From Planctomycetaceae bacterium (lineage in GTDB: Bacteria; Planctomycetota; Planctomycetia; Planctomycetales; Planctomycetaceae), in assembly GCA_015487825.1 (NCBI GenBank), contig WFOZ01000231.1, positions 1-6,254 on the forward strand: a stretch of 6,254 nucleotides of DNA, read 5' to 3'. The stretch's first letter is position 1. The number at the start of each line of letters is the position of its first letter. The translations under genes were made by a program, and so were the position numbers. The notes beneath the pieces are model-generated. The model ran no database searches and was not told where the DNA came from. It saw nothing but the letters and a program-made list of their open reading frames with translations. Positions 1-5,733 of this stretch are shown here, one piece after another.

Positions 1-121
1 AATCCAGACGTTCCAATAGCGAATGGGCGACGCCACGGACGTACACATTGACCGTATTAATGGCTGCGTTAATCGCTACCGTTACGGTTGTTGCATTTGT
101 CTTTGTGGTTGAATTCAGCAT
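1..121 (-). CDS. N-terminal part of an unrecognised protein (runs off the left edge)
   Basis: A reading frame opens with ATG at 121-119 on the minus strand and stays open for 40 codons to the window edge. The start is well supported: a strong Shine-Dalgarno AGGAGGT (134-128) sits 6 nt upstream. The visible protein starts MLNSTTKTNATTVTVAINAA and continues with INTVNVYVRG and HSLLERLD. It is rich in Thr, Asn, Val and Ala, with no lipobox, no clear signal peptide and no motif I recognise. The middle (TVTVAINAAINTVNVYV) alternates small and hydrophobic residues and could be strand or a weak helix. It is divergent from the large transporter gene, separated by about 740 bp. No function can be given from this fragment. 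The gene call rests on the ribosome binding site and open frame, not on homology. Confidence 0.6.
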   Translation of the reverse strand, partial: MLNSTTKTNATTVTVAINAAINTVNVYVRGVAHSLLERLD

Positions 122-127
122 CGTCGC

Positions 128-134
128 ACCTCCT
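128..134 (-). promoter_or_regulatory. Strong Shine-Dalgarno of the left-edge gene
   Basis: On the minus strand this reads AGGAGGT, 6 nt before the ATG at 121-119. It is the strongest ribosome binding site in the window and is what fixes the start of the left-edge gene. Its first two bases fall in the stem of the adjoining hairpin (133-149). Confidence 0.75.
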
Positions 135-149
135 GCGGGGCTGCCGCAG
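133..149 (-). promoter_or_regulatory. Leader hairpin touching the ribosome binding site
   Basis: CTGCGG (133-138) and CCGCAG (144-149) form a perfect 6-bp GC-rich stem with a 5-nt loop. In the minus-strand mRNA the stem ends inside the Shine-Dalgarno AGGAGGT, leaving most of the GGAGGT free. It could hold the site in a fixed position or partly mask it. A regulatory role is inference; the inverted repeat itself is visible. Confidence 0.4.
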
Positions 150-675
150 TGTCTGGATTAAAAAGAAAGGTTACTTTACATTTTGTCAATCATCAAAATT
201 TACTCGAAAATAAACTGGAACCTTCACTAGATTTCCGGGTCTTTTCATACAGAGAAAAATGAAGATTTTCAGATTGGGGAGATCTTACAAGTGTAGACCT
301 CCCACTATCCCTCTGACCATAGTAACGCCAAACAGGTTCGCTAGTGTTCTCTAAAAAAAGAAAAAAAGACGAAATCTTTCAAAAAAGACCCATTTTCAGA
401 ATTTCGATGGCTAATTTTCTGGGCTGGACCGTTAAAAGTCGATTTCCTTATGGCTTGCGATTTATCGAATACTCTTGATTTTGCAAACAGCTATCAGAAA
501 GAATCCGTCACCTCAGGCTGAAACTTGTCGCATATTCTGCAGGGAAGATTCGCAGGTAAATGTTAACGCAAACTGCCTATACACCCTATTTGCGGCAATG
601 AAAAGAAGTTGAAGTATCAGTAGTTTTTCAGAAACAAAAGGAAATCAGACTGTATTCCAGGAATCGGACTTTTCC

Positions 676-696
676 TTAACCGGTGAAATAGGTTAA
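676..696. repeat. Dyad TTAACC-N9-GGTTAA
   Basis: Perfect 6-bp arms TTAACC (676-681) and GGTTAA (691-696) are separated by 9 bases. The size and symmetry resemble a dimeric regulator's operator about 160 bp before the transporter start, but no regulator gene is present in the window and one copy is not enough to assign a role. Confidence 0.3.
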
Positions 697-743
697 ACTT
701 CCGGCTGTCTTTAATGAACAAGTCTTTATACTTCCCACATGCT

Positions 744-778
744 GGTGGTCTATTTTTGATAAACTCGGGCAGACCACC
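744..778. repeat. Inverted repeat GGTGGTCT / AGACCACC
   Basis: Perfect 8-bp arms at 744-751 and 771-778 flank a 19-nt loop, ending about 80 bp before the transporter start. It could be a hairpin in the transporter's mRNA leader, a terminator-like element, or an operator. No T tract follows it, so a classical intrinsic terminator is unlikely. Confidence 0.35.
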
Positions 779-857
779 CAATGTCTGGCAGGCGGTATGC
801 AGTCGGTTGTATAAGCTTTTTAATACTTGCAGATTCCTGCATTGAATATTGTCATCT

Positions 858-3770
858 ATGCTTAGCTTCTTCAAAAAACGAGATCCCTGGGGGAATGGGT
901 ATTCAATTTGGGTTCTGGCCCTGTTGTTATTCGCCGTCCCGTTTTTGGTGACGACGTTAAAACGCATTGAAATGCGCAACGATGTCGAAGCCTGGTTACC
1001 CGAGAACGATCCGCAGGCTATTCTGCTTGGGTGGTATCGCGATAATTTTCCGGTTCAAGATCGCCTTTTTCTTTCCTGGGATGGCAGTAGTGTTGATGAT
1101 CCAAGAGTGGAATTGTTAGCAGCCAGGCTGGAAGGCTATATGGATTCCAAAGGGATTGCCCGCAGAGGCAGCCCGTATATAGAAGAGGTTCTCACGCCCC
1201 ACGAAGCTTTGAAGCAGATGATTCGCCATAATATTGAAATGGACGAAGCTGTCTCGCGGTTACGTGGATTGCTGATTGGTCATGGAGCTTTGAAGGTTCG
1301 TCTGTCGGACCTTGGTAAAGAAAAACCGGGGCAAATTCAAAAAGAAATTATCAGGCGGGTTCAGCAAGAACTCCAGCTTGATGTTTCAATACTTCCTGCG
1401 GTCACGCTTTGGGAACCTCCTTTAGAATTTGAACAATACGCAGATATCAAACAGCGTCCACCAGGGACGAAACTGGACGATGAAAATCATTCCCCGCAAG
1501 AGCAGGAGGAAGATCTTTCTGAAGAAGAAGACGTACCCGCGCTGGATTATCCGGAACATGATTTCCAACTGACCTGGCATGGAATTCATCCTGAAAGTGC
1601 AACAGCAAAACAGGTTCGCGAAATCCTCGCATCCATCATGTCTCGGCCCGGCAAACAGAATCCGCAAGGGACTCCACTTGTTGAGGAGAGTTTCTTTTCT
1701 GCGGGAACTCCGGTGGCTCTTGTCGTAACGCTCAGCGAAGCTGGTGAGGCTGATGGCCCCGCTGCCTTTGAGGATATGCAGAACATTGCAAAAGAATGTT
1801 TTATCGACCTCGATTCCCTGCATATGGGAGGGCGCCCGGTTGGTGAAGCGACTTTGAATCAGGAAGTTGCCAAGGCTTCTTACAACCCTGCTGCTCCCTG
1901 GTATTTTCGCTCTTTAATGGCTCTTTCCGCTCTGGTCAGCTTTCTGCTTGCTTTTGTGGTGCTGCGAAGTTTCAGGCTCGGACTGCTGGTTCTGACGGTT
2001 TCGTTATACGCAACGTTACTGACAATAGCCCTGATTCCCCTGACCGGCTCGACAATGAATATGGTACTCATTGTGATGCCGACATTGCTTTCAGTTCTGT
2101 CTCTTTCCGGCTCAATCCACCTGGCCAGTTACTGGAAACATGCTGCTCATGTAGATATGAAAAACTCGATTGTTGATGCAATTCGCATGGCAGCGCAGCC
2201 CTGTATTCTCGCCAGTGCAACAACAGCAATCGGACTGGCTTCTTTGATGACAAGCCCTTTAAATCCCGTCAAGGATTTCGGGTTCTTTGCTGCAATAGGA
2301 TGTGGTGTTGCCTTGTTCTTCGTGTTGCTGGTGTTACCCGCCCTGATGCAGCTCTGGCCGGGCAAACCACCCAAAGAACACGAAGTTGATGGGAAGTACT
2401 GGAAGAAATTGGCACGTGGTCTGATTCGTTATTCAGCTCCCGTTTCCCTTGCCTGTCTGGCTTTGCTGGCGTTCGGTGTTTATGGTTTACAATTCTTCCG
2501 CAGCGAAACAAAAGTAATTCGTTACTTTCCCAAAGACTCTCGGATTCTTGCAGACTATTGGTTTCTGGAAGACCATGTCATCGGAATCAGCACCGTTGAT
2601 ACCATTGTCCGATTCGATGAAGAAGCACAAAGCGAATTGAAATTTATGGAACGAATGGAAATCGTTCGAGAGATCACCGGAAAGATCAGGAATCATCCGG
2701 AAATCACAGGAGCAATTTCGCTGGCCGATTTTCAGAAAAAAATAGAAAAGCCGATAAAAAAAGAAGGGGACAGAGGCTTCACGCGCCGCAGCATCCTGTA
2801 CAACAAAAGAAGTAATATTCTTCAAAGACGAATCGCCGAAGGGGAGATCGAAGCTGCAAATTCTCTCTTTACCATAACCAGGGTAGATAGTCCCAGCCCG
2901 ATAGATGGCGAGCCCAATTTAAGTAATCAGGGTGATGAACTCTGGCGTATTTCCGCCCAGGCGTATGTGATGGCTGATAACGATTACCGTCTCCTGATGG
3001 ATGAACTGAACGATATCACCCAGTCCGTTCTGAAATTTCATCCCGGTTCAAATCATACGGTCACTGGAATGGTCCCGGTATTTTTACGAACTCAAAAGGC
3101 GCTTCTGGAAAGTTTGATCAAAAGCTTCGGACTGGCATTTGCCGTTATCGCCATTGTTATGATCGTTCTTTTGAAAAACCCAATTGCCGGTCTTATCGCG
3201 ATGCTTCCGAACCTTCTGCCAATCGGTTTTGTCTTTGGGTTGATCTCTTTTATGGGGCAACGTATCGATATAGGAACGATGATTACAGCTTCGGTTGCCC
3301 TCGGGATTGCTGTTGATGGGACGCTGCACCTGTTGACATGGTATCGCGAAGGACTGAAAATGGGAAAAACCAAAGAGGAATCGATTGAACTTGCCCTTGG
3401 GCATTGTGCCCCGGCAATGTGGCAAACAAGTTTTATTGTTGCCCTCGGGCTGCTTGTCCTGGCACCAGCATCACTGTTGATGATCAGTCGATTCGGTGTA
3501 CTCATGGCTGCGTTGGTTGGTGCTGCCCTGCTTGCAGATATCATTTTCCTGCCTGCCCTATTGGCAGGTCCGCTTGGAAACCTGATCAAAAATACAATCC
3601 GATCAGAGCTGAATTCAAAACAGCTCAATCCTCAGGTTGTAGAAGCAATTCCTGATGAACTTGCAATTGAAATTGAGGGAAAAGAAGATTCCCAGCGAAA
3701 ACCCTCAATGCCTGCACCTCATTTGGCTATTGCTCAGCCTCCACAATCCAGTTCTGCCAATTCAAAATAA
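858..3770 (+). CDS. RND superfamily (MMPL-type) membrane transporter
   Basis: This is a large inner-membrane protein of the RND superfamily, MMPL/HpnN-like branch; that group mostly exports lipids, but the substrate here is unknown. I chose ATG 858 (970 aa); TTG 849 is also in frame, and neither has a clear Shine-Dalgarno. Residues count from 858. The fold is two repeats of six helices: TM1 about 14-34, a periplasmic loop to about 350, TM2-6 (351-370, 374-396, 400-421, 446-465, 474-500), TM7 525-547, a second loop of about 205 residues, then TM8-12 (752-773, 775-798, 803-827, 854-876, 879-904) and a cytoplasmic tail of about 65 residues. DVEAWLPENDPQA after TM1 and PNLLPIG (784-790) fit the family. 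TM10 keeps Asp820 (AVDGTLH), but the matching TM4 position is Ser417 (SLSGSIH). Loop 1 has an acidic insert at 206-225. The family call is firm; the substrate is not. Confidence 0.92.
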   Translation: MLSFFKKRDPWGNGYSIWVLALLLFAVPFLVTTLKRIEMRNDVEAWLPENDPQAILLGWYRDNFPVQDRLFLSWDGSSVDDPRVELLAARLEGYMDSKGIARRGSPYIEEVLTPHEALKQMIRHNIEMDEAVSRLRGLLIGHGALKVRLSDLGKEKPGQIQKEIIRRVQQELQLDVSILPAVTLWEPPLEFEQYADIKQRPPGTKLDDENHSPQEQEEDLSEEEDVPALDYPEHDFQLTWHGIHPESATAKQVREILASIMSRPGKQNPQGTPLVEESFFSAGTPVALVVTLSEAGEADGPAAFEDMQNIAKECFIDLDSLHMGGRPVGEATLNQEVAKASYNPAAPWYFRSLMALSALVSFLLAFVVLRSFRLGLLVLTVSLYATLLTIALIPLTGSTMNMVLIVMPTLLSVLSLSGSIHLASYWKHAAHVDMKNSIVDAIRMAAQPCILASATTAIGLASLMTSPLNPVKDFGFFAAIGCGVALFFVLLVLPALMQLWPGKPPKEHEVDGKYWKKLARGLIRYSAPVSLACLALLAFGVYGLQFFRSETKVIRYFPKDSRILADYWFLEDHVIGISTVDTIVRFDEEAQSELKFMERMEIVREITGKIRNHPEITGAISLADFQKKIEKPIKKEGDRGFTRRSILYNKRSNILQRRIAEGEIEAANSLFTITRVDSPSPIDGEPNLSNQGDELWRISAQAYVMADNDYRLLMDELNDITQSVLKFHPGSNHTVTGMVPVFLRTQKALLESLIKSFGLAFAVIAIVMIVLLKNPIAGLIAMLPNLLPIGFVFGLISFMGQRIDIGTMITASVALGIAVDGTLHLLTWYREGLKMGKTKEESIELALGHCAPAMWQTSFIVALGLLVLAPASLLMISRFGVLMAALVGAALLADIIFLPALLAGPLGNLIKNTIRSELNSKQLNPQVVEAIPDELAIEIEGKEDSQRKPSMPAPHLAIAQPPQSSSANSK

Positions 3771-3889
3771 TTCTCCTTGGCATACAACTTGCTCTACACC
3801 TCAGTTGCATTCGCAAATTAATTTTTTTCTATGTTGTAATTCACGGTACAGGCCAGGTTGAGAGCTTGGTTCCATTCTAATTCTCCTTT

Positions 3890-3895
3890 GAGGGG
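3890..3895 (+). promoter_or_regulatory. Shine-Dalgarno of the GroES-like gene
   Basis: GAGGGG sits 8 nt before ATG 3904 and decides this start. An independent ribosome binding site means translation of this gene need not depend on the transporter upstream. Confidence 0.6.
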
Positions 3896-3903
3896 TACTT
3901 TCT

Positions 3904-4284
3904 ATGACTGATTTTGTCGAACCTCTTGGACCGCGAATACTTATTCGCAAGGATGAAGGCAGGCACACAACGCGAGGCGGAATCGTTTTGCCTGATCAGT
4001 CTGAGATCCCTACAATTACCGGACGGGTTGTCGCGGTCAGTCTGGAGATGGAATTTGACGAGGTTTTTCCAGTCAAAAAATATGACAAAGTCCTCTTTCA
4101 TCCCAAAAATGCAATTCCGGTTGATTTTGAACCTGACAATTTACTTTTTGTCGTTCCGGTGGAAGATGTGGTCGCTGTCTTTAGAAGAGCATCGTCCAAA
4201 ACGGACTCTGAAAGTAGCGATCTGGAGCAGGAGACTCAGGAGGATTACGATTCTGGAGAATACGACGAAAACCTGGGGGATTAG
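3904..4284 (+). CDS. GroES/Cpn10-like co-chaperonin with acidic C-terminal tail
   Basis: This 126-residue protein resembles GroES, the heptameric lid of the GroEL folding chamber in the cytoplasm. Family features appear in order: VEPLGPRILIRKDE (5-18, first strand), a mobile loop with RGGIVLP (24-30) that keeps the GroEL-contacting Ile-Val-Leu, GRVVAVS (40-46), YDKVLFHP (60-67) and a closing VVPVEDVVAVF (83-93). GroES is usually about 95-100 residues; here about 30 more follow, with 12 Asp/Glu and one Lys (97-126). The ATG at 3904 has GAGGGG (3890-3895) 8 nt upstream. It lies 133 bp after the transporter in the same direction, with no terminator seen between them. No groEL follows and no CIRCE element precedes it, so it is probably a second, stand-alone GroES paralogue rather than the main heat-shock copy. 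The symbol groS is withheld for that reason. Confidence 0.85.
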   Translation: MTDFVEPLGPRILIRKDEGRHTTRGGIVLPDQSEIPTITGRVVAVSLEMEFDEVFPVKKYDKVLFHPKNAIPVDFEPDNLLFVVPVEDVVAVFRRASSKTDSESSDLEQETQEDYDSGEYDENLGD

Positions 4285-4285
4285 C

Positions 4286-4390
4286 CCGGATTATTTACGA
4301 GCAAATCAGCCGGAACGCGTTAGCGTTTGGTTCATGCGACTTTGAGGGGAGCCGTGGGCTAGCGACGAACGGCTGATGAAATAATCCCGG
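4286..4390. repeat. Nested 105-bp palindromic spacer repeat
   Basis: The outer arms CCGGATTATTT (4286-4296) and AAATAATCCCGG (4379-4390) pair except for one bulged base. Inside them ATCAGCCG (4305-4312) pairs perfectly with CGGCTGAT (4370-4377), and a further small hairpin AGCC-GTG-GGCT lies at 4350-4360. The left arm begins two bases after the GroES-like stop codon. GC-rich elements containing AGCCGTGGGCTAGCG-like strings are, from memory, common in planctomycete spacers. It may act as a terminator or be a non-autonomous repeat unit; no T tract follows. Confidence 0.6.
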
Positions 4391-4441
4391 TTACTGTTTC
4401 TTCAGGGCTTGATATTTGGTTGGTACAAAGAAATGGTGCGT

Positions 4442-4496
4442 CAACGGGATACAGACCAGGTCCCCCCCCTCACCTCTGATTTAAGGCCTGAAAAGG
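4442..4496 (+). repeat. Dispersed repeat, copy 1 (core TTAAGGCCTGAAAAGG)
   Basis: The 16-nt core TTAAGGCCTGAAAAGG (4481-4496) is identical to 5718-5733. Upstream similarity extends to about 55 bp: CAACGGGATACAGACCAGG here against CAACGGAGCACGGACCAAC at copy 2 (13 of 19 positions), followed by a C-rich stretch in both. The core can form GCCT-GAAA-AGGT, a small stem with a GNRA-type loop. An outer CTGAT/ATCAG pair (4476-4480, 4498-4502) encloses it in this copy. Confidence 0.55.
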
Positions 4497-4552
4497 TATC
4501 AGGGCTGGCTGTAACAAGCTGGAAAGAGTTCTTGTTCTTTTGTTTGCAACCG

Positions 4553-4565
4553 CTCGTTTAGCGAG
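4553..4565. repeat. Small stem-loop CTCG-TTTAG-CGAG
   Basis: A 4-bp stem with a 5-nt loop, overlapping an alternative CGCT/AGCG pairing (4551-4554 with 4560-4563). It lies upstream of a GC-rich run (about 4566-4583) containing GCCCGGCGGCACGCACGCG. The base composition differs from the AT-rich surroundings, so this may be a fragment of another spacer repeat. Only weakly supported. Confidence 0.25.
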
Positions 4566-4659
4566 AGCCCGGCGGCACGCACGCGAAGCATGAGAATCCT
4601 TCCCTGAATTGGCAGAGAGTTCCGAACATGATGCCGAATTGTGTGTCGTTCACGACGAT

Positions 4660-4956
4660 TCAGTCAAAGCCAAGATTTCTCTCGATGCTTCGTGCTTTGG
4701 GAGACATCAGGAGGTTGCGAAAGGGATCCGTGTCATGTTCCAGAGGGCGGTCACCACGGGCTTCAACTCCAGCATTTCTTACCCATTTCGCATCAGCTTC
4801 ATCGGTTCCATCATCGTAGTCCCCAGTGCTTGGCTTGATCGCAGAACGTTTCACAAATTCCTGAAATCCCGGTATCGAATTACAGCCTGAACTGCAAATG
4901 ACGAGAAACAGGCCAATCCACAGACTAAATGAACGAATCGTGTTACGGTGAAGCAT
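4660..4956 (-). CDS. Short probable lipoprotein, planctomycete type
   Basis: This 98-residue protein is predicted to be exported and lipid-anchored. A basic N terminus (MLHRNTIRS) is followed by a hydrophobic stretch (FSLWIGLFLVI, 10-20) and a lipobox-like SSGC with the modified Cys at 25. The mature part, about 74 residues, is polar and acidic (GDYDDGTDEADAKW, 45-58), then AGVEARGDRP (62-71) and a C-terminal block SPKARSIERNLGF (85-97). From memory, the WV..AG.EAR and SP.AR.IER.LG pattern recurs in small planctomycete lipoproteins of unknown function. I chose ATG 4956 rather than the in-frame ATG 4995 because it puts the signal peptide at the N terminus and has GAGAG 4 nt upstream. The Ser at lipobox position -3 is less usual than Leu. 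It converges on the GroES-like gene. Function unknown. Confidence 0.82.
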   Translation of the reverse strand: MLHRNTIRSFSLWIGLFLVICSSGCNSIPGFQEFVKRSAIKPSTGDYDDGTDEADAKWVRNAGVEARGDRPLEHDTDPFRNLLMSPKARSIERNLGFD

Positions 4957-5252
4957 GTAACTCTCACGTTGAATAAGAAGGGAACAAGCAGACAAGAGTC
5001 TCTTGAGATATATGTACCCATTAGATTATGGGAGGTGGGAAGCCCTTGATATCAGGCTCAGTCCGTTTTGTCGAGAGCATTCTGGTTATGGATACTTTTA
5101 CAATAATCTTAAAACAGCCCCTAAATCGCCGGAATTGTCATCGAATATGAAACACCAGCCGAAAACAAGCCAAATTGACTTGATTAAGCATCAAATGAAC
5201 GCCAGAATTGCCCGTTCTCAGATTACCTTTTGTTATTAGTAATTGTTCAGTG

Positions 5253-5266
5253 GGTTGCCAGCAACC
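5253..5266. repeat. Compact palindrome GGTTGC-CA-GCAACC
   Basis: Perfect 6-bp arms are separated by 2 bases (5253-5258 and 5261-5266). As RNA it would fold as a 5-bp stem with a 4-nt loop; as DNA it is a symmetric site suited to a dimeric protein. It lies about 100 bp upstream of the predicted promoter at 5363. Its role is unknown. Confidence 0.3.
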
Positions 5267-5362
5267 ATGTAAAGTCCCCTATGGTGGACAATCTCATGAA
5301 ACACGGGCACCATTCCTTGGCGAGGTTCGCTATGTCGATCCCGGCAACTGAAACGTTACTGC

Positions 5363-5371
5363 TGTTATAAT
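5363..5371 (+). promoter_or_regulatory. Extended -10 promoter for the small helical protein
   Basis: TGTTATAAT matches the extended -10 form TGnTATAAT perfectly. No good -35 is present 16-18 bp upstream, which is normal for this class. Transcription would start near 5378, giving a leader of about 26 nt before ATG 5404. The leader contains TTAGTATT twice (5384-5391 and 5396-5403). Confidence 0.5.
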
Positions 5372-5403
5372 AAGACAAAGACATTAGTATTGGACTTAGT
5401 ATT

Positions 5404-5634
5404 ATGCCATTAAAGCAGGATCGCCTGGAACGCAGCCTCAATATTGCCCGGAATGCCCTGGGGGTGTACGAGCAAAAACTTGATGAAAGAAAAGTAGACC
5501 CAGACCTTCGCAAAAAAGACCCTCGCTGGAGGGAACTGGTGGCTTCGTGTAAAAAGATTGAATCGCGAATTGAATCCCTCGCAGATCTAAATTCCCGTGG
5601 TCAGAAGTCAGAAGACTCATCCTCAGAAGAGTAG
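5404..5634 (+). CDS. Small charged helical protein, conserved hypothetical
   Basis: A 76-residue, highly charged cytoplasmic protein without membrane segments or signal peptide. Two helices are likely: about 5-30 (LERSLNIARNALGVYEQKLD) and about 41-61 (RWRELVASCKKIESRIESLA), both with heptad-like spacing of Leu, Ile and Val that suggests a helical hairpin or coiled coil. Between them lies RKKDPRWREL (36-45), the most distinctive motif. The end is an acidic serine-rich tail (SEDSSSEE). Proteins of this size with a helix, a (K/R)DP.WR motif and a second helix are, from memory, common in planctomycetes without known function. ATG 5404 is the only good start; the Shine-Dalgarno is weak (GGA at 5392-5394), but an extended -10 promoter lies just upstream. 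It appears to be a single-gene unit. Function unknown. Confidence 0.75.
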   Translation: MPLKQDRLERSLNIARNALGVYEQKLDERKVDPDLRKKDPRWRELVASCKKIESRIESLADLNSRGQKSEDSSSEE

Positions 5635-5682
5635 TGCATCTTCAATCCTTAATTATAGGGTCGATACCATCGGATAGTGCGA

Positions 5683-5733
5683 CAACGGAGCACGGACCAA
5701 CAAACTCAACCCCCAACTTAAGGCCTGAAAAGG
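5683..5733 (+). repeat. Dispersed repeat, copy 2 (core TTAAGGCCTGAAAAGG)
   Basis: It shares the exact 16-nt core (5718-5733) with copy 1 at 4481-4496 and the degenerate upstream CAACGG...GGACCA and C-rich parts, in the same orientation. Here the core extends to GCCT-GAAA-AGGC, a perfect 4-bp stem with a GAAA loop; copy 1 has a G-U pair at the outermost position, so pairing is kept in both copies. Confidence 0.55.

Larger units (their letters stand above)
122..857. other. Long divergent spacer with two dyads, no convincing gene
   Basis: This AT-rich spacer of about 740 bp separates the left-edge minus-strand gene from the transporter. It holds the hairpin at 133-149, an A-rich patch around 350-390, and inverted repeats at 676-696 and 744-778. 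A TTGACA on the minus strand (189-184) resembles a -35 box for the left-edge gene, but no good -10 lies at the right distance. TATAAG at 810-815 could be a -10 for the transporter, again without a matching -35. A 120-codon minus-strand frame (979-617) runs into the transporter gene and is judged a shadow. No RNA gene or mobile element remnant was recognised. Confidence 0.5.
4285..4659. other. Repeat-rich spacer between convergent genes
   Basis: This stretch lies between the 3' ends of the GroES-like gene and the lipoprotein gene. It contains a nested palindrome (4286-4390), a run of eight C (4462-4469), one copy of a dispersed repeat (4442-4496) and a small stem CTCG/CGAG (4553-4565) within a GC-rich patch reaching about 4583. 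No coding frame here has a ribosome binding site or recognisable protein. Structured repeats between convergent genes may serve as two-way transcription stops, which is inference. Confidence 0.55.
4957..5403. other. Divergent spacer with promoter signals
   Basis: This spacer separates the lipoprotein (minus) from the small helical protein (plus). On the minus strand CATAAT (5030-5025) is a possible -10 for the lipoprotein; a CTGATA -35-like hexamer lies 19 bp further up, longer than ideal. A palindrome GGTTGC-CA-GCAACC lies at 5253-5266. An extended -10 for the plus-strand gene lies at 5363-5371. A plus-strand frame starting at TTG 5003 (78 codons) lacks a ribosome binding site and family features and is not called. 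Confidence 0.45.

Noticed and set aside
617..979. 120-codon minus-strand frame in the spacer and start of the transporter
   Set aside because: It overlaps the first 120 bp of the transporter in antisense, has no clear ribosome binding site and shows no recognisable motif; probably a chance open frame.
3092..3628. 178-codon minus-strand frame within the transporter
   Set aside because: Antisense shadow of the conserved TM8-TM12 coding region; its low-complexity composition and lack of start signals argue against a gene.
3771..3903. CIRCE-type heat-shock operator or promoter before the GroES-like gene
   Set aside because: No TTAGCACTC-N9-GAGTGCTAA or near match is present. TTGCAT (3805-3810) with TATGTT (3830-3835) has 19-bp spacing and is too weak to call.
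3914..4345. 143-codon plus-strand frame over the GroES-like gene
   Set aside because: Out-of-frame shadow; the frame from 3904 has a Shine-Dalgarno and clear GroES motifs.
5003..5239. 78-codon plus-strand frame starting with TTG (next ATG at 5012)
   Set aside because: No Shine-Dalgarno, no family-like motif and an erratic composition; it overlaps the likely promoter region of the divergent lipoprotein gene.
5301..5375. Possible remnant of a transposase (MKHGHHSLARF frame)
   Set aside because: Only 23 codons before a stop, with no recognisable transposase motif and no flanking inverted or direct repeats.
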